Assembly (NCBI GenBank): GCA_023091735.1
Contig: JALKBU010000141.1
Span: forward strand, 1 to 64,000
Direction: 5' to 3'
Length of the DNA stretch: 64,000 nucleotides
Source of the DNA: Trichomonas tenax
Lineage: Eukaryota; Parabasalia; Trichomonadida; Trichomonadidae
Part shown: positions 1 through 9,367 of the stretch, piece after piece
Position numbering within the stretch: the first letter of the stretch is position 1
Layout of the letters: the number at the start of each line of letters is the position of its first letter
Made by a program: the position numbers and the translations under genes
The notes under the pieces: model-generated
Seen by the model: the letters and a program-made list of their open reading frames with translations, nothing else
What the model was told of the DNA's origin: nothing
The model's database searches: none

Positions 1-195
1 AAAGGAAAAAGAGCGAAGTGTAGGAGAGGGAGGGTGGGGGCGGTCAGGTAGATCAAGTGTTAAAACTAAATAGATGAAAGAAAACATATTATTTTGATTT
101 TTATATTATTTTGTATATTTATGTTTGGATAAAAAGTTTTTTTAATTTCCTCGTGGGAGCTTTTGTGATTTTTTTTTTTTTTTTTGTTATTTTTT

Positions 196-233
<38 letters not shown>

Positions 234-633
234 AAAATATCTCAAAATGATCACAAAGTTTTGAACTTTTACAAACATCGTTCTTTAATAAGAAACATAG
301 ATACATTTATATTACTGCCATTATCATTTGAAAAGTTTGATATTTGATGTGAGAAAAACAAGTCCAAATCAAATATTCAATTTGTTTCAAAGCTGTTGAC
401 ACAAAGCTTCTCATGAAAAATAAAAGCAATTTCTTTGAGTCCACCCAAAATTAGCAACATGATTTTGAATAGTTTACATATCGTGTATCTGCCCAATGAA
501 CAGAGATTAGCCTTAATTTGAATTAGATCTTACGATACATTGACTGCATCAAAAGTTTATTAGCTGCCAATTAGTGTTTCACTAATTAATAAAAACTCTT
601 TATTGGGTTAATAATGAATAAAAATATGATGAT
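1..633. other. Gene-free left edge with long poly-T tract
   Basis: No supportable gene. The stretch holds a run of T broken by a few other bases between about 170 and 231; both strands translate across it into poly-Phe or poly-Lys, which is not coding evidence. The first 50 bases are unusually purine- and G-rich for this window. The last 100 bases are the 3' flank of the minus-strand ankyrin gene. Confidence 0.6.
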
Positions 634-1488
634 TTATTCCGCACCTGCGCGTATAAGTAAATCCTTTAGTTCTCTACAATCGGCAATATCTAATGGTGTT
701 TTGCCATTGCTTGATTTTTCATTAATCAGAATATGAGGCATTGCTAAAAAATACTCAATATTGAAATATTGTCGAACAGCTATATAAAGAGGTGTTTTTG
801 ATCGCTGACCTCTGTTAATGTTAAAATGTGGTTGACGAGACAGATATTGGACAGCACCAAGATTATGATTACTAATAAACCACAATAATGCATCTTCGCC
901 GTAATTATTAATTGAAAACGGAAATGCTCCATTTTCAACAAGCTGTTTGAACAAACAAAAGTCATTTTGAATGGCAGCCATAATAACCATGTTCTGACCA
1001 TCTTTATTAATAACTTCATGATATTTGTTTTCCACGGCATATTTAATAAATTCATTATCATTCTTTTTTGAGTATATTGCCAGTAGTTTGTAAATAAGTT
1101 TGAAATTAGAGCTTTCGGGTTTGATAAGAGAAAATTTATTGATGTGTTGACCTTCTGAAGATCTGTGTAACAATATTTCTGAATTAAAAATTGTGGTAGC
1201 AAATGGAATTTTTAAGCTTTTGGTTAGACAGTTGAAAAGCTGACACAACGTTTTCGTATCCAAAGCACCATTCAGATTAGTATGCTGTAGAATATTTATT
1301 ATTTGATCAGGCTCAAAGTGCTTTGCACAATTGGATAAAAAATCAATAAATTCAACCTGTTTGAATTCCTGGGAATCTAGGATGACAGCAATCTCATGTG
1401 GACTCTTTGTGCGATAGAACTCTTCAGTTTTAATACGTTGCTTGAATTCCTCCGGTTTCCAATTGAAATTCTCTTCTGAATTACTCAT
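634..1488 (-). CDS. Ankyrin-repeat protein, 284 aa
   Basis: A 284-residue protein whose last 125 residues or so form about four ankyrin repeats. Phrases such as NKDGQNMVIMAAIQND, ALLWFISNHNLGAVQYL, KTPLYIAVRQ and GKTPLDIADCRELKDLLIRA match the repeat helix-turn-helix pattern. The N-terminal 150 residues are helical and fit the leader region of the DUF3447/ankyrin family that is greatly expanded in trichomonads, though I cannot prove that assignment. No signal peptide or membrane segment is seen, so it is probably a cytosolic protein-binding module of unknown partner. The start is the ATG at 1488, six bases downstream of a GTGAC box. Beyond the box, 60-145 bases upstream of the ATG, lies a 19-bp inverted repeat. 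Confidence 0.8.
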   Translation of the reverse strand: MSNSEENFNWKPEEFKQRIKTEEFYRTKSPHEIAVILDSQEFKQVEFIDFLSNCAKHFEPDQIINILQHTNLNGALDTKTLCQLFNCLTKSLKIPFATTIFNSEILLHRSSEGQHINKFSLIKPESSNFKLIYKLLAIYSKKNDNEFIKYAVENKYHEVINKDGQNMVIMAAIQNDFCLFKQLVENGAFPFSINNYGEDALLWFISNHNLGAVQYLSRQPHFNINRGQRSKTPLYIAVRQYFNIEYFLAMPHILINEKSSNGKTPLDIADCRELKDLLIRAGAE

Positions 1489-1494
1489 TAAAAT

Positions 1495-1503
1495 GTCACT
1501 TTT
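1495..1503 (-). promoter_or_regulatory. AAAAGTGAC box upstream of the ankyrin gene
   Basis: On the sense strand AAAAGTGAC sits six bases before the ATG. The same box recurs just upstream of several other start codons in this window, in either orientation. A core-promoter or initiator role is inferred from position only. Confidence 0.45.
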
Positions 1504-1548
1504 CGCTGTAAATTTTCCAGCAAATTGGCATCTTATGTTTCAGGCGTT

Positions 1549-1633
1549 TTTAGACCTTGCCAGAACGTGCCCGTCCGGACGGTTATTTTACGTCAATATT
1601 GAATTGAAAATGATCGTTCTGGCAAGGTCTAAA
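1549..1633. repeat. Perfect 19-bp inverted repeat with 47-base loop
   Basis: TTTAGACCTTGCCAGAACG (1549-1567) is mirrored exactly by its reverse complement at 1615-1633. The arms are more GC-rich than the flanks and the loop contains a smaller GC-rich palindrome (GTCCGGAC). It could be the remnant of a tiny inverted-repeat element, a cruciform-forming regulatory site, or a structured RNA. No flanking target-site duplication was recognised. Confidence 0.75.
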
Positions 1634-3308
1634 GAAGGGGGTGTCGACGATTATTTTTAAACGTAATTTCATTGTAACTTGCTGCACCATCATTTTCTGC
1701 GGTAGTTCATCTAACATAAAATGATGGGCAGTAACTTTGCAGTCAGCCTGCATACACTGCATGCAACAGTTCCACACATCACATTCCACGAATAAGATAT
1801 CTTCGAAAAAAGTAATTTGAGCACAAAATTCAATCTAAACCATAATGCACACATTATCGAATACCAAATGCACAAGTAAATACGAAACAATGTTCGAATA
1901 ATAATATTTCGAAATTTCGAAAACCTGCATTTACACAGTATGAGTACAATGTTATTCATTACTGGCTTGTGTTTAGCCAGAGTGAGACATTTGTTCAATA
2001 TCATACTCGATATTTAATATCAAAAATTGATAAATGTACACTCTTTTTGGCCCTAAAGTTCAGTTCTCTATCTTATGCGGCACGCATGTGTATGCCATCG
2101 AAAAATGATATACTTTTCTGCAGTTGTTTCTCATATTTAATATGGTGCGAGATCTGAAGTTTGTCTATAAGCAATTTTAATCATTTTACATGCATTTCCT
2201 AGTTTTGCCTTACCTTGCTTTTGTCTCTTCTATATAAATAAAGCATTATTATCGATAATTTTTTATATCAAATATTTTCAATATTCACAAATACAGTTGT
2301 AAATGCTATTGGAATACATGAGTGATTACTTCTGTCAATCTGTGATGTATGCAAGTCATAAAACTATAGAAAAATATAAATGAATGAGTAAAACTTATTA
2401 TATTCTTATTTTATTGGCATGCATGCGTTATAATATGCTTATATGTGTTGTGCAGCATGCAATTAATTGAGTCTATTAAAGTCAAATAAATCTTACAGAA
2501 AACCGTTGAAGTCGATCGAATATAGTACGCTTCTTTTCCTACTTTCAATCACATCTAGAGAATCTCGAAATGCACACAAGAATTGTTCCTACTGTCCTAT
2601 TCACAATGCAAAAGCCATTGATGTCACACTTAAATGTATTATGAAAGGTGATATAAAGAAAGGCGTTTTATTATCACATTGCGTATATTGTGCATAACAA
2701 GGAGCAACCGATTGCATATGTCAGGACTCAAATTCTATGCAGTCAGTCACTCCTTCTGATGAAATTTATAAAATTCAATCGAATAAATTTTGTTCTGTGA
2801 TTAGAGTTACCTCCAGAAAACCATGAAATTTCGTAGAGTTTCACAAATTGCATGTTCTTGAGTAATGACATCATGAAAATCAACTCATTGGATAGTAAAT
2901 CTCACTTCCCGTATGCAAATATAACGTTTAATAACGCATATATATTTTGCTAGATGCAATTACTAATAATTATTTGATCCCGAATTTATTTCCTACAATA
3001 GTATCACTATTAAACACAAGTCTTCCTACCATCTATATATTCTATGTTTTTATATCCAAATTTTAACGATTATCTTTTCAGAGCATTTGGTAGGGTTGCG
3101 TATTTGAAGAAAAGTGGTAAAATTCCAGTATTTACCTTTTGCACAGCCGTTCCAAACGATTATTTTGTTCTAAAAATGGGTACCAAATGCAGTTCTGGTC
3201 ATGGATATAAGAAATCAAAACGAATAAGGAATTTTCGTTTAAGATTATATTTAAGGAAAAACGATATCACAAAAAGTGGAGAACTTACTTTCAAATTTTG
3301 TTTTAAAT
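1634..3308. other. 1.7 kb intergenic region, no supported gene
   Basis: Only short open frames lacking recognisable motifs are present (for example around 1711-2004 minus, 2467-2697 plus and 3044-3331 plus). Their composition follows the AT-rich background. Stretches such as CATGCATGCG near 2418 and repeated TGCATGC words are mildly notable. Nothing else was recognised. Confidence 0.5.
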
Positions 3309-4460
3309 ATGGATTTATCAAAAGGTGTTGACTTTGGCATCAAAAGGAAGTGTATTTCGATCTCAATGAACCTTTTGGGAGCTGTATTGAGTTACTTCTA
3401 TAGAACTCTCTTCTATTCGAGGAAATCTTATTCATATAGCGGATGTCCAATGGAAATATTTGTTCGTCCATGGTTTGGAACACTTTTTATGGCTTTTGGA
3501 ATGTCACTGTGCCTTTTGTTCTATATAATTCGCATCAAAATTAATCCAAATTATGGTCCAAGTCTCTCAAATATACCAATGAAAGTATATCTGATGACAT
3601 TCTTACCTGCGCTATTCGATATGCTTTATTCATTAGGTCACTCTTTCTCTATTGCTGAAAGTTCAAGCGCAATTCTTGTAGCTTCACAATATCTTAGCTT
3701 TTTCTTCGTAATAATACTGCAGAAGATCTTTATAAGATCGCCGCTATATACATTCCAATGGGTTTCATTCTTAATTGTATTTTTTGGAATTATTTTTGTT
3801 TGTTTATCGCAATTCTTGTACAACCGTATTTATGTTCATGGATTGACCATAGCATTGCAAGTATTTGCAGAATTCGTTCTTGCAGCTAGATGTTTGATTT
3901 TAGAAAATATAACGCATAATAATGATGTATCGCCATGGGTGATATGCGGACTTAGTGGCATATGTGAAACTTGCCTGATTTTGTTCATATTCTATCCTAT
4001 ATCTGGAAATTTGACACAGAAAAATTTTGAATCTTTGCGCGAAAACTTTTGCACTTCGTGCGCAATGTTCATACACAGTCCTTCACTTCTTGTTCTGTTC
4101 TGCACGTATTTGATTGTCACTGTATTATATAATGTCGCAAATATTTACACAATTATGATGATTGATGCTCTATTCTATACAATCTTCAAAATGTTCTCAG
4201 GTTCTATCATATGGTTGTGTGATATCACTATTTTCCATGCTTTTAATGGCAAATTCATTCTCAAAAATGAAACCGGCAAAAAGTATGGTCAAAGTTGGTC
4301 CAAAATGGACTTTTTGAGAGTTATAGGAACTGTCACGTTCTTTATTGGTGGAATGATCTTTTTAGCTTTGATTAAATTCAAATGTTTCAAATACCCTCAA
4401 CCAAATGTGACAAAGATGAAGATGGACCTCAATAGTGATGTCATTGAATTGCATGTTTGA
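3309..4460 (+). CDS. Divergent SLC35F6-like transporter (DMT superfamily), 383 aa
   Basis: A polytopic membrane protein with about ten hydrophobic helices in the drug/metabolite transporter pattern. It is a diverged paralog of the gene at 37858-39060: both have the PWF-x-T/S N-terminal loop, a 'SxxxLxxSQ/RGS' segment in the middle and end in a F-KYPQ-N cytoplasmic tail. The family reference is SLC35F6, whose human member is lysosomal/mitochondrial; the substrate here is unknown. The open frame runs upstream to a GTG at 3276, but the first ATG is at 3309 and I use that. An AAAAAGTGG sequence resembling the window's promoter box lies about 30 bases upstream. Codon use is more AT-rich than in the paralog, suggesting lower expression or faster drift. 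Confidence 0.7.
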   Translation: MDLSKGVDFGIKRKCISISMNLLGAVLSYFYRTLFYSRKSYSYSGCPMEIFVRPWFGTLFMAFGMSLCLLFYIIRIKINPNYGPSLSNIPMKVYLMTFLPALFDMLYSLGHSFSIAESSSAILVASQYLSFFFVIILQKIFIRSPLYTFQWVSFLIVFFGIIFVCLSQFLYNRIYVHGLTIALQVFAEFVLAARCLILENITHNNDVSPWVICGLSGICETCLILFIFYPISGNLTQKNFESLRENFCTSCAMFIHSPSLLVLFCTYLIVTVLYNVANIYTIMMIDALFYTIFKMFSGSIIWLCDITIFHAFNGKFILKNETGKKYGQSWSKMDFLRVIGTVTFFIGGMIFLALIKFKCFKYPQPNVTKMKMDLNSDVIELHV

Positions 4461-4837
4461 TATATAGTAATTAGGATTATTCAACTAAAAAAATGAATGC
4501 TATCAGCGTAGTTGAGCAGTAATTTATGATAGTGAATATGAAATGATTAGATTTATTAGCCTTATTTCTCGACAATTTCCTACTTTTAACAAAACCACCA
4601 ACATGATATTGGAAGCTAAAATAATGAGTGCATATTATAGTATTGGTCACATGACATATTAAAAAATAGGTTATTCAAAATAAAATCATATTTATTGCAA
4701 ATATTAATCGAATCCAAAATCAATATCCTTTATTTCTTTCCATATTTAAAATATATGTATATTATATAATGCCAATGCCAACCCAATTGCTAAAAGTTGT
4801 AATTAAAATTAAAATCAGAAAGGGATGGAAAATGATT
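4461..4837. other. AT-rich intergenic spacer
   Basis: The 3' flank of the transporter gene and 5' flank of the zinc-finger gene. No open frame or repeat of note. Confidence 0.6.
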
Positions 4838-4862
4838 AAAAGTGACATTCTAAAAACGTGAC
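4838..4862 (+). promoter_or_regulatory. Double GTGAC box upstream of the RING/TC ligase gene
   Basis: Two copies in tandem, AAAAGTGAC (4838-4846) and AAAAACGTGAC (4852-4862), 17-40 bases before the ATG at 4879. It is the strongest same-strand example of the box. Function is inferred from recurrence. Confidence 0.5.
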
Positions 4863-4878
4863 AGTTAAAATTTTAAAA

Positions 4879-6441
4879 ATGAAGAAGTCTGTTTTTCAGC
4901 AGAAGAAAGGTAAAAACCAAAGCTCGAGGCCTTCGACTGCTCAAAAAAAGACAATAGTTGTCCCAACGCACACTATTTGCTGCCAAACAGAGAAAAATAT
5001 GGACTTTGCACCATTAGAAGGCTGTTGTCCAAAATGTTATTTTGGTGTTAATATCAGGAAACAAAATCAGCGCGGTAACATTGTACCACATAGTGGCCAT
5101 AAACAACTTTGCCTCACATGTATGCAAAAAATCATCGAAGAACAAGAAGATCAATATCCAAACGATATAAAATGCCCTTTTTGTCAATATAATTTCACGA
5201 AAACTGAAATTGCACAAATACATCCTGACTTTGTAGATCAAAACGAAGCACAAGATGAATCAAATTTAGGAGAAAATATTAAACAATGCAGATTTTGTGG
5301 AAATAAGTTCATCTTCGAAAAAGGAAGACCAGAAGATGTCCAAGATCTTCCTGGCCATCATCTTACAGACGAACAGCGTGAGTGTGCAGCAGCCAATTAT
5401 ATTTGCTGCACAAATTGCCATATAAGCACGTGCAATACATGCCATGCGGTTCCCTACCATGATGGTAAAACATGCAAAGAGCATGAATGGTTTGTAGAAG
5501 GCTATGTCTGCAGAATATGCGGAAAAGCTGCAAATCCAGATACTGCTCCAGGAAAGAAGTATGCATTACTTGTTTGCGATAACGAGAATTGCCAAAAGAT
5601 TGCTTCCGAAATGTGCTGCGAGATTCATCAATGCGGACACGCATGCGTTGGCTTGAAGGATGAGAAAGTTCATCCACTTTGCCCAATATGCACTTTTGGT
5701 GGAAGAATTTGCCAACATTGCAACAAGCCTTTATGGGGAAGCGTCTGTCTTATCCTTCAGTGCGGCCATACCATACATCGCGATTGCGCAATTGACATAC
5801 TCAGGCAGCCGAATAACAGCGGCATTCTAAATCTTCCAATATGCCCTGCACCAGGATGTGCACAATTTGTTTGGCATCCTTCTATTGATGAAATAGCAAA
5901 ACATGATATATTGAGGTGGGTTGATGCAATGCGAGAAATTGTTTCTCTTGCCAAAGCGAGGATTGCATGCGATGGCATCAAATTCCACCCCGATGTTAAA
6001 TCAAAGCTTGGAGCATATGCATGGGCTGGAGAAAATGCTCCTTTGTATTGGGCTCTGAAAGAAATTAAATTTTCAGCATGCAACAAACACCAAAATATTG
6101 TTTACTTCCCGTGTGGATGGAAGGTAGATAACTTGAATGATACAAAAGGAATGTGTCCAGAATGCAAAGGTTTCAAGTATCCGAAATGCTCAAAGTGTGG
6201 AAGCAAATGGATGCAATACAAGTGTGCGAGATGCTGCAGTGTTGGCGTTAGATTGAAGAATGTTGATGGGCAGATCATGTGGTATTGCAATATATGCAAA
6301 GAGCTTCCGCCTGCAAACGAAACTGCTGCATGCAAAGGAAATTGTCAGTTCCATCCGCATCCAAACGATTCTGCTTATTTCTATGGTTATTGCACTCAAT
6401 GTGAGAAAGTTATCTCAGTTCCAAAGTACTATAATTTTTAA
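4879..6441 (+). CDS. Cys/His-rich ubiquitin ligase candidate with MYCBP2-like RING and tandem-cysteine region, 520 aa
   Basis: Almost the whole protein is made of zinc-binding Cys/His pairs. Residues about 48-105 look like a RING (CxxC, GHxxLCxxC, CPFC). About 136-200 resemble an in-between-RING module (CRFC, CTNCHISTCNTC, CKEH). About 277-330 form a second RING (CQHC, CGHTIHRDC, then C-x5-C). The C-terminal 150 residues resemble the tandem-cysteine (TC) domain of MYCBP2/PAM/Highwire: a YKCARCCSVGV segment (MYCBP2 has a near-identical YKCRYCCSVAV), a CNIC pair, a CQFHPHP stretch and a closing CTQC. MYCBP2 is a RING-Cys-relay ligase that esterifies Thr/Ser; whether the relay cysteines are kept cannot be decided by eye. 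The frame extends seven codons upstream to a GTG; the ATG at 4879 is preferred. Confidence 0.7.
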   Translation: MKKSVFQQKKGKNQSSRPSTAQKKTIVVPTHTICCQTEKNMDFAPLEGCCPKCYFGVNIRKQNQRGNIVPHSGHKQLCLTCMQKIIEEQEDQYPNDIKCPFCQYNFTKTEIAQIHPDFVDQNEAQDESNLGENIKQCRFCGNKFIFEKGRPEDVQDLPGHHLTDEQRECAAANYICCTNCHISTCNTCHAVPYHDGKTCKEHEWFVEGYVCRICGKAANPDTAPGKKYALLVCDNENCQKIASEMCCEIHQCGHACVGLKDEKVHPLCPICTFGGRICQHCNKPLWGSVCLILQCGHTIHRDCAIDILRQPNNSGILNLPICPAPGCAQFVWHPSIDEIAKHDILRWVDAMREIVSLAKARIACDGIKFHPDVKSKLGAYAWAGENAPLYWALKEIKFSACNKHQNIVYFPCGWKVDNLNDTKGMCPECKGFKYPKCSKCGSKWMQYKCARCCSVGVRLKNVDGQIMWYCNICKELPPANETAACKGNCQFHPHPNDSAYFYGYCTQCEKVISVPKYYNF

Positions 6442-6539
6442 TTGTCTGTAAAATGTTATTTTTATATGAGGATAATCGCATAGCTCTTAATTTATGAGTA
6501 ATTTGACTCAAAAACTTGTTTTTTATAGCTTGTCTTTGG

Positions 6540-7065
6540 ATCCCAAAACAAAGATTTATAAGTACATCAATGTTGTAATGAAGATGTTGATCAAATTAAG
6601 AAATTGATATTTGGTGGAAAATTAATCAAAATTCTAATGACAATATATTTGAAAAACTAAAGCTTAGAAACCATATAGTTGACTGATGATGAAAATGCTG
6701 ATCTTCATGCAAAATATATTTGTGTTATAAAAATATCATAAATATGATAAAGATATATTTCTAAAACAAATATCTATGAGTATTAAAGTTGATTGGTCAT
6801 AATCATTTTGAATATTATGAGATATTTTAAATTACAAGAAAATAATCAAAGTTCTAACTAAGTAAAATATTTAAAACAAAAGTCAAGGATCTATATAGTT
6901 GATTGCTAATAAAGCCATTGATCATTATACGAAAAATTATTTTTGTTGGAAAAATATCAAAGTTGGAATGAAGTACAATCTGTAAAATAAAAGTTTGCAA
7001 GCCATAAAATTGATTGATAAAAAGGTCGTTGTTCAAAAATCAATTTTAATTTTATTCAAAACAAA
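6540..7065. repeat. Degenerate minisatellite, about 110-bp period, four to five units
   Basis: Units begin near 6611, 6724, 6833 and 6946, i.e. spacings of 113, 109 and 113 bases. Each contains a version of AAAAATATCAAAGTT..., followed by AAAACAAA/AAAATAAAAGT, a CCATATAGTTGATTG-like word and a TGATCAT-like word. A weaker unit seems to precede 6611. It fills the spacer between the ligase gene and the HAT/TPR gene. Units are too diverged for recent amplification. Confidence 0.65.
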
Positions 7066-7167
7066 AATCTTCGTGTCAAGATATATTTTCTTAGCAAAAG
7101 TTATTTTTAAACTATGTAGTATACGAATGTTAACTAAAAACTAGAAAAAATTCAACAAGATTTTTTT

Positions 7168-7178
7168 AAACGTCACTT
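7168..7178 (+). promoter_or_regulatory. AAACGTCACTT box before the HAT/TPR gene
   Basis: The GTGAC box in reverse orientation relative to the gene, 12 bases before the ATG. In this orientation TCACTT also fits the published trichomonad initiator consensus TCA(C/T)T(A/T). Confidence 0.5.
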
Positions 7179-7190
7179 CCATCTTATTGC

Positions 7191-9311
7191 ATGTCTTCCC
7201 TCTCATACTGGAATGACGTGATGGATGAGGAGCCCACAATGATGTCATCAGACAGACGAGTAGGATCGGTCCCACACAAATCGGGGCCTCGAATCGACGA
7301 TTTTTTCAATGAATCAAGCGAAGAACCTTCTCCGGCGCTCGATGAATCTTATAAAAATGCAGGAGCGCCGTTTATGCCATCTCCATCACATAGACGCTCG
7401 AGATCTCTAAATTCATCCGATATGGACGCTGTTCCACCGATCGATTTGTCTTTCGCGATGCACAAGCCTTCTGATCTTTTACCACACGAATTGAAGCAAC
7501 TCGCGAGCCAGCAGAAACCAACCCCTTCATTAGAACTCTACGAAGCAATCCTGGAGAGAGATTCTCCAGATAAAATAAATAAAGCAAACAAACAATTACA
7601 AAGATTCGTTAAAAACAAGACAGACCCTAAGGAACTCGGAAAAATTTATAGACAAGCAGCCGAAATCAACAAGCGAAATTTTTTATTCAACGACGCTTTA
7701 AATCTTTATGAAAAGGCGACGGAAACAGAGCCAGGTAATGCACAAAATTACTTGGATCACTCTAAAGTGCTCGAAGAACTTGGACAAATCGAAGAAGCCG
7801 AAAATATCCTTCGAAACGGAATTTTTGTTTGTACACAACATGAACAGCTCACTCCAAAACTCCTAAAGATGCTCGAAAGGCGCCAAAAGTTTGATGGTGT
7901 AAGGAAAGTTCTTGGTGCTTTATATAAGCGATTAGGAGTTCCTTCTGCCACTCCAAGTCTTCTCGAAGGCATCTTATTCGAAATAAGACACGGAGATATC
8001 AAGAAATCTCTCAATTTATTGAGTGAATTAGAGAAAACATCGATACTAAAGAATGGTTTCTTTGTTGAGCTTGCAGAAGACATCCGCAGACGTGGGCTGT
8101 ATGATTTATCACTCCAGTGCTCGAAATCAGGCATCGAAAAGTATCCTTTGATGCCTTCAAACTGGTTACACTTTATTTCGATGCAGAAGACTCCACAAGA
8201 GACTTTGGAGGCACTCAACAACGCAGCTGGAAAGCTTTCCTTGTCCACTATGACAAAGATTGGTCAAACAGCTGCATTCCAATGCTCACATATCGGCGAC
8301 ATGAAAAGTGCGAGAAAGATCCTTGCTGAAGCGATGGCAACAGCAGCGAGTGATCAAAGATGGCGCTTTTTGTACAATTCATCAGTTATTGAGACATTAT
8401 TCGGCCAGTTGAGCCTCGTCGAGAAACTCCTCAACTACACACTCCACATAACACCGCAAAAGTCTATATCGACGGTTCTCATGGCAATCGCGAAGTACTA
8501 TGAGCAAGTGAATGATATCAAGAATGCCACGAGAATCTACAAGCAGCTCAGAAACGAATACACAAGCGATTGGAGGATATTCCTTGAGTATTCGCTGTTC
8601 TTGGTAAGACGCGGCAATCGCAAGAAAGCCCTCAAATGGGTCAGGAATGGAATCGAAACTCACAGCGCAACAGGAAGATTATGGGCACTTTACGTACAAT
8701 TAGAAGATGAGCAGCAGCAAAGCCAAAGACTTGTTGAAGCTATAATGAGCGCTCCAAAGTCTGGTGAGATCTGGGTTGAGGCTGCAAGAATAGCAATGAA
8801 CCCTCTCAGTCCATTCTTCAATCTCAAGAATGCTGAGTTCTTCCTGACAGAAAGTTTCCTGTTCACACCTCAATACGTTGACATCTTCATCGAGATGGTG
8901 AGACTCGCCATTCTCAAGGGAGGCATGAACGCTGATTTGAGAACAGTTCATGACCTTTTCCTCAGCGGGGAAGGAAACTACGGTACAGTCATTTACATGT
9001 TCAGGAAGCCAGGAACAGAATTCACACAGGCTGAGTTTCAAGCCATTGTCGACGGCTGTAAAGCTGATATTGCAAAGCACGCAAGCTTGTATAGCCATGC
9101 CATCGCTCGCTCTTCTTTCGTGGTGGACAGCGTTAGGCATGAGGAGGAGAACCTGCGGATTGAAAAGGAGAATGAATCTCCTTTCTCATTCAGCTTCGGT
9201 CTCACTTCTTTCTTCGACGCAGTGTTTGCGTCGTCGGAGAAGAGATCTCCCCAAGAATTACTAGACGTAAGAAAGTCTATCATTTTCGGATCATCTATGG
9301 TAATGTTGTAG
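7191..9311 (+). CDS. HAT/TPR-repeat protein, 706 aa
   Basis: After about 100 polar residues the protein is a solenoid of TPR/half-a-TPR repeats. Examples are ALNLYEKATETEPGNAQNYL, QIEEAENILRNGI, SARKILAEAMA, ATRIYKQLRNEYTSDWRIFLEYSLFLVRRG and ALKWVRNGIETHSATGRLWALYVQLE. A distinctive block near residues 520-570 (PKSGEIWVEAARIAMNPLSP, then FTPQYVDIF) resembles a conserved segment seen in long TPR proteins of other protists. Such HAT arrays are typical of RNA-processing scaffolds (Prp6, CstF77), but I cannot assign one. The C-terminal 80 residues are rich in Ser, Phe and Glu. The start is the first ATG, 12 bases after the promoter box. Confidence 0.8.
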   Translation: MSSLSYWNDVMDEEPTMMSSDRRVGSVPHKSGPRIDDFFNESSEEPSPALDESYKNAGAPFMPSPSHRRSRSLNSSDMDAVPPIDLSFAMHKPSDLLPHELKQLASQQKPTPSLELYEAILERDSPDKINKANKQLQRFVKNKTDPKELGKIYRQAAEINKRNFLFNDALNLYEKATETEPGNAQNYLDHSKVLEELGQIEEAENILRNGIFVCTQHEQLTPKLLKMLERRQKFDGVRKVLGALYKRLGVPSATPSLLEGILFEIRHGDIKKSLNLLSELEKTSILKNGFFVELAEDIRRRGLYDLSLQCSKSGIEKYPLMPSNWLHFISMQKTPQETLEALNNAAGKLSLSTMTKIGQTAAFQCSHIGDMKSARKILAEAMATAASDQRWRFLYNSSVIETLFGQLSLVEKLLNYTLHITPQKSISTVLMAIAKYYEQVNDIKNATRIYKQLRNEYTSDWRIFLEYSLFLVRRGNRKKALKWVRNGIETHSATGRLWALYVQLEDEQQQSQRLVEAIMSAPKSGEIWVEAARIAMNPLSPFFNLKNAEFFLTESFLFTPQYVDIFIEMVRLAILKGGMNADLRTVHDLFLSGEGNYGTVIYMFRKPGTEFTQAEFQAIVDGCKADIAKHASLYSHAIARSSFVVDSVRHEEENLRIEKENESPFSFSFGLTSFFDAVFASSEKRSPQELLDVRKSIIFGSSMVML

Positions 9312-9367
9312 AATTATTTTTTTCTAAACTTTTATGTTTTATCTTCAATAATTTTGCAAACAATACA

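Noticed and set aside
66..347. Overlapping Phe-rich and Lys-rich open frames on both strands
   Set aside because: They are created by the poly-T tract and have no other coding features.
1711..2004. 97-codon minus-strand frame
   Set aside because: Cys-rich by composition only; no motif, no promoter-like context, overlaps other random frames.
3276..3308. GTG-initiated extension of the transporter gene
   Set aside because: Eukaryotic nuclear genes start at ATG; the first ATG is 3309. The same reasoning removed the GTG/TTG extensions at 4858, 28330, 53843 and 55812.
3044..3331. 95-codon plus-strand frame overlapping the start of the transporter gene
   Set aside because: Overlaps a well supported gene in another frame and shows no domain.
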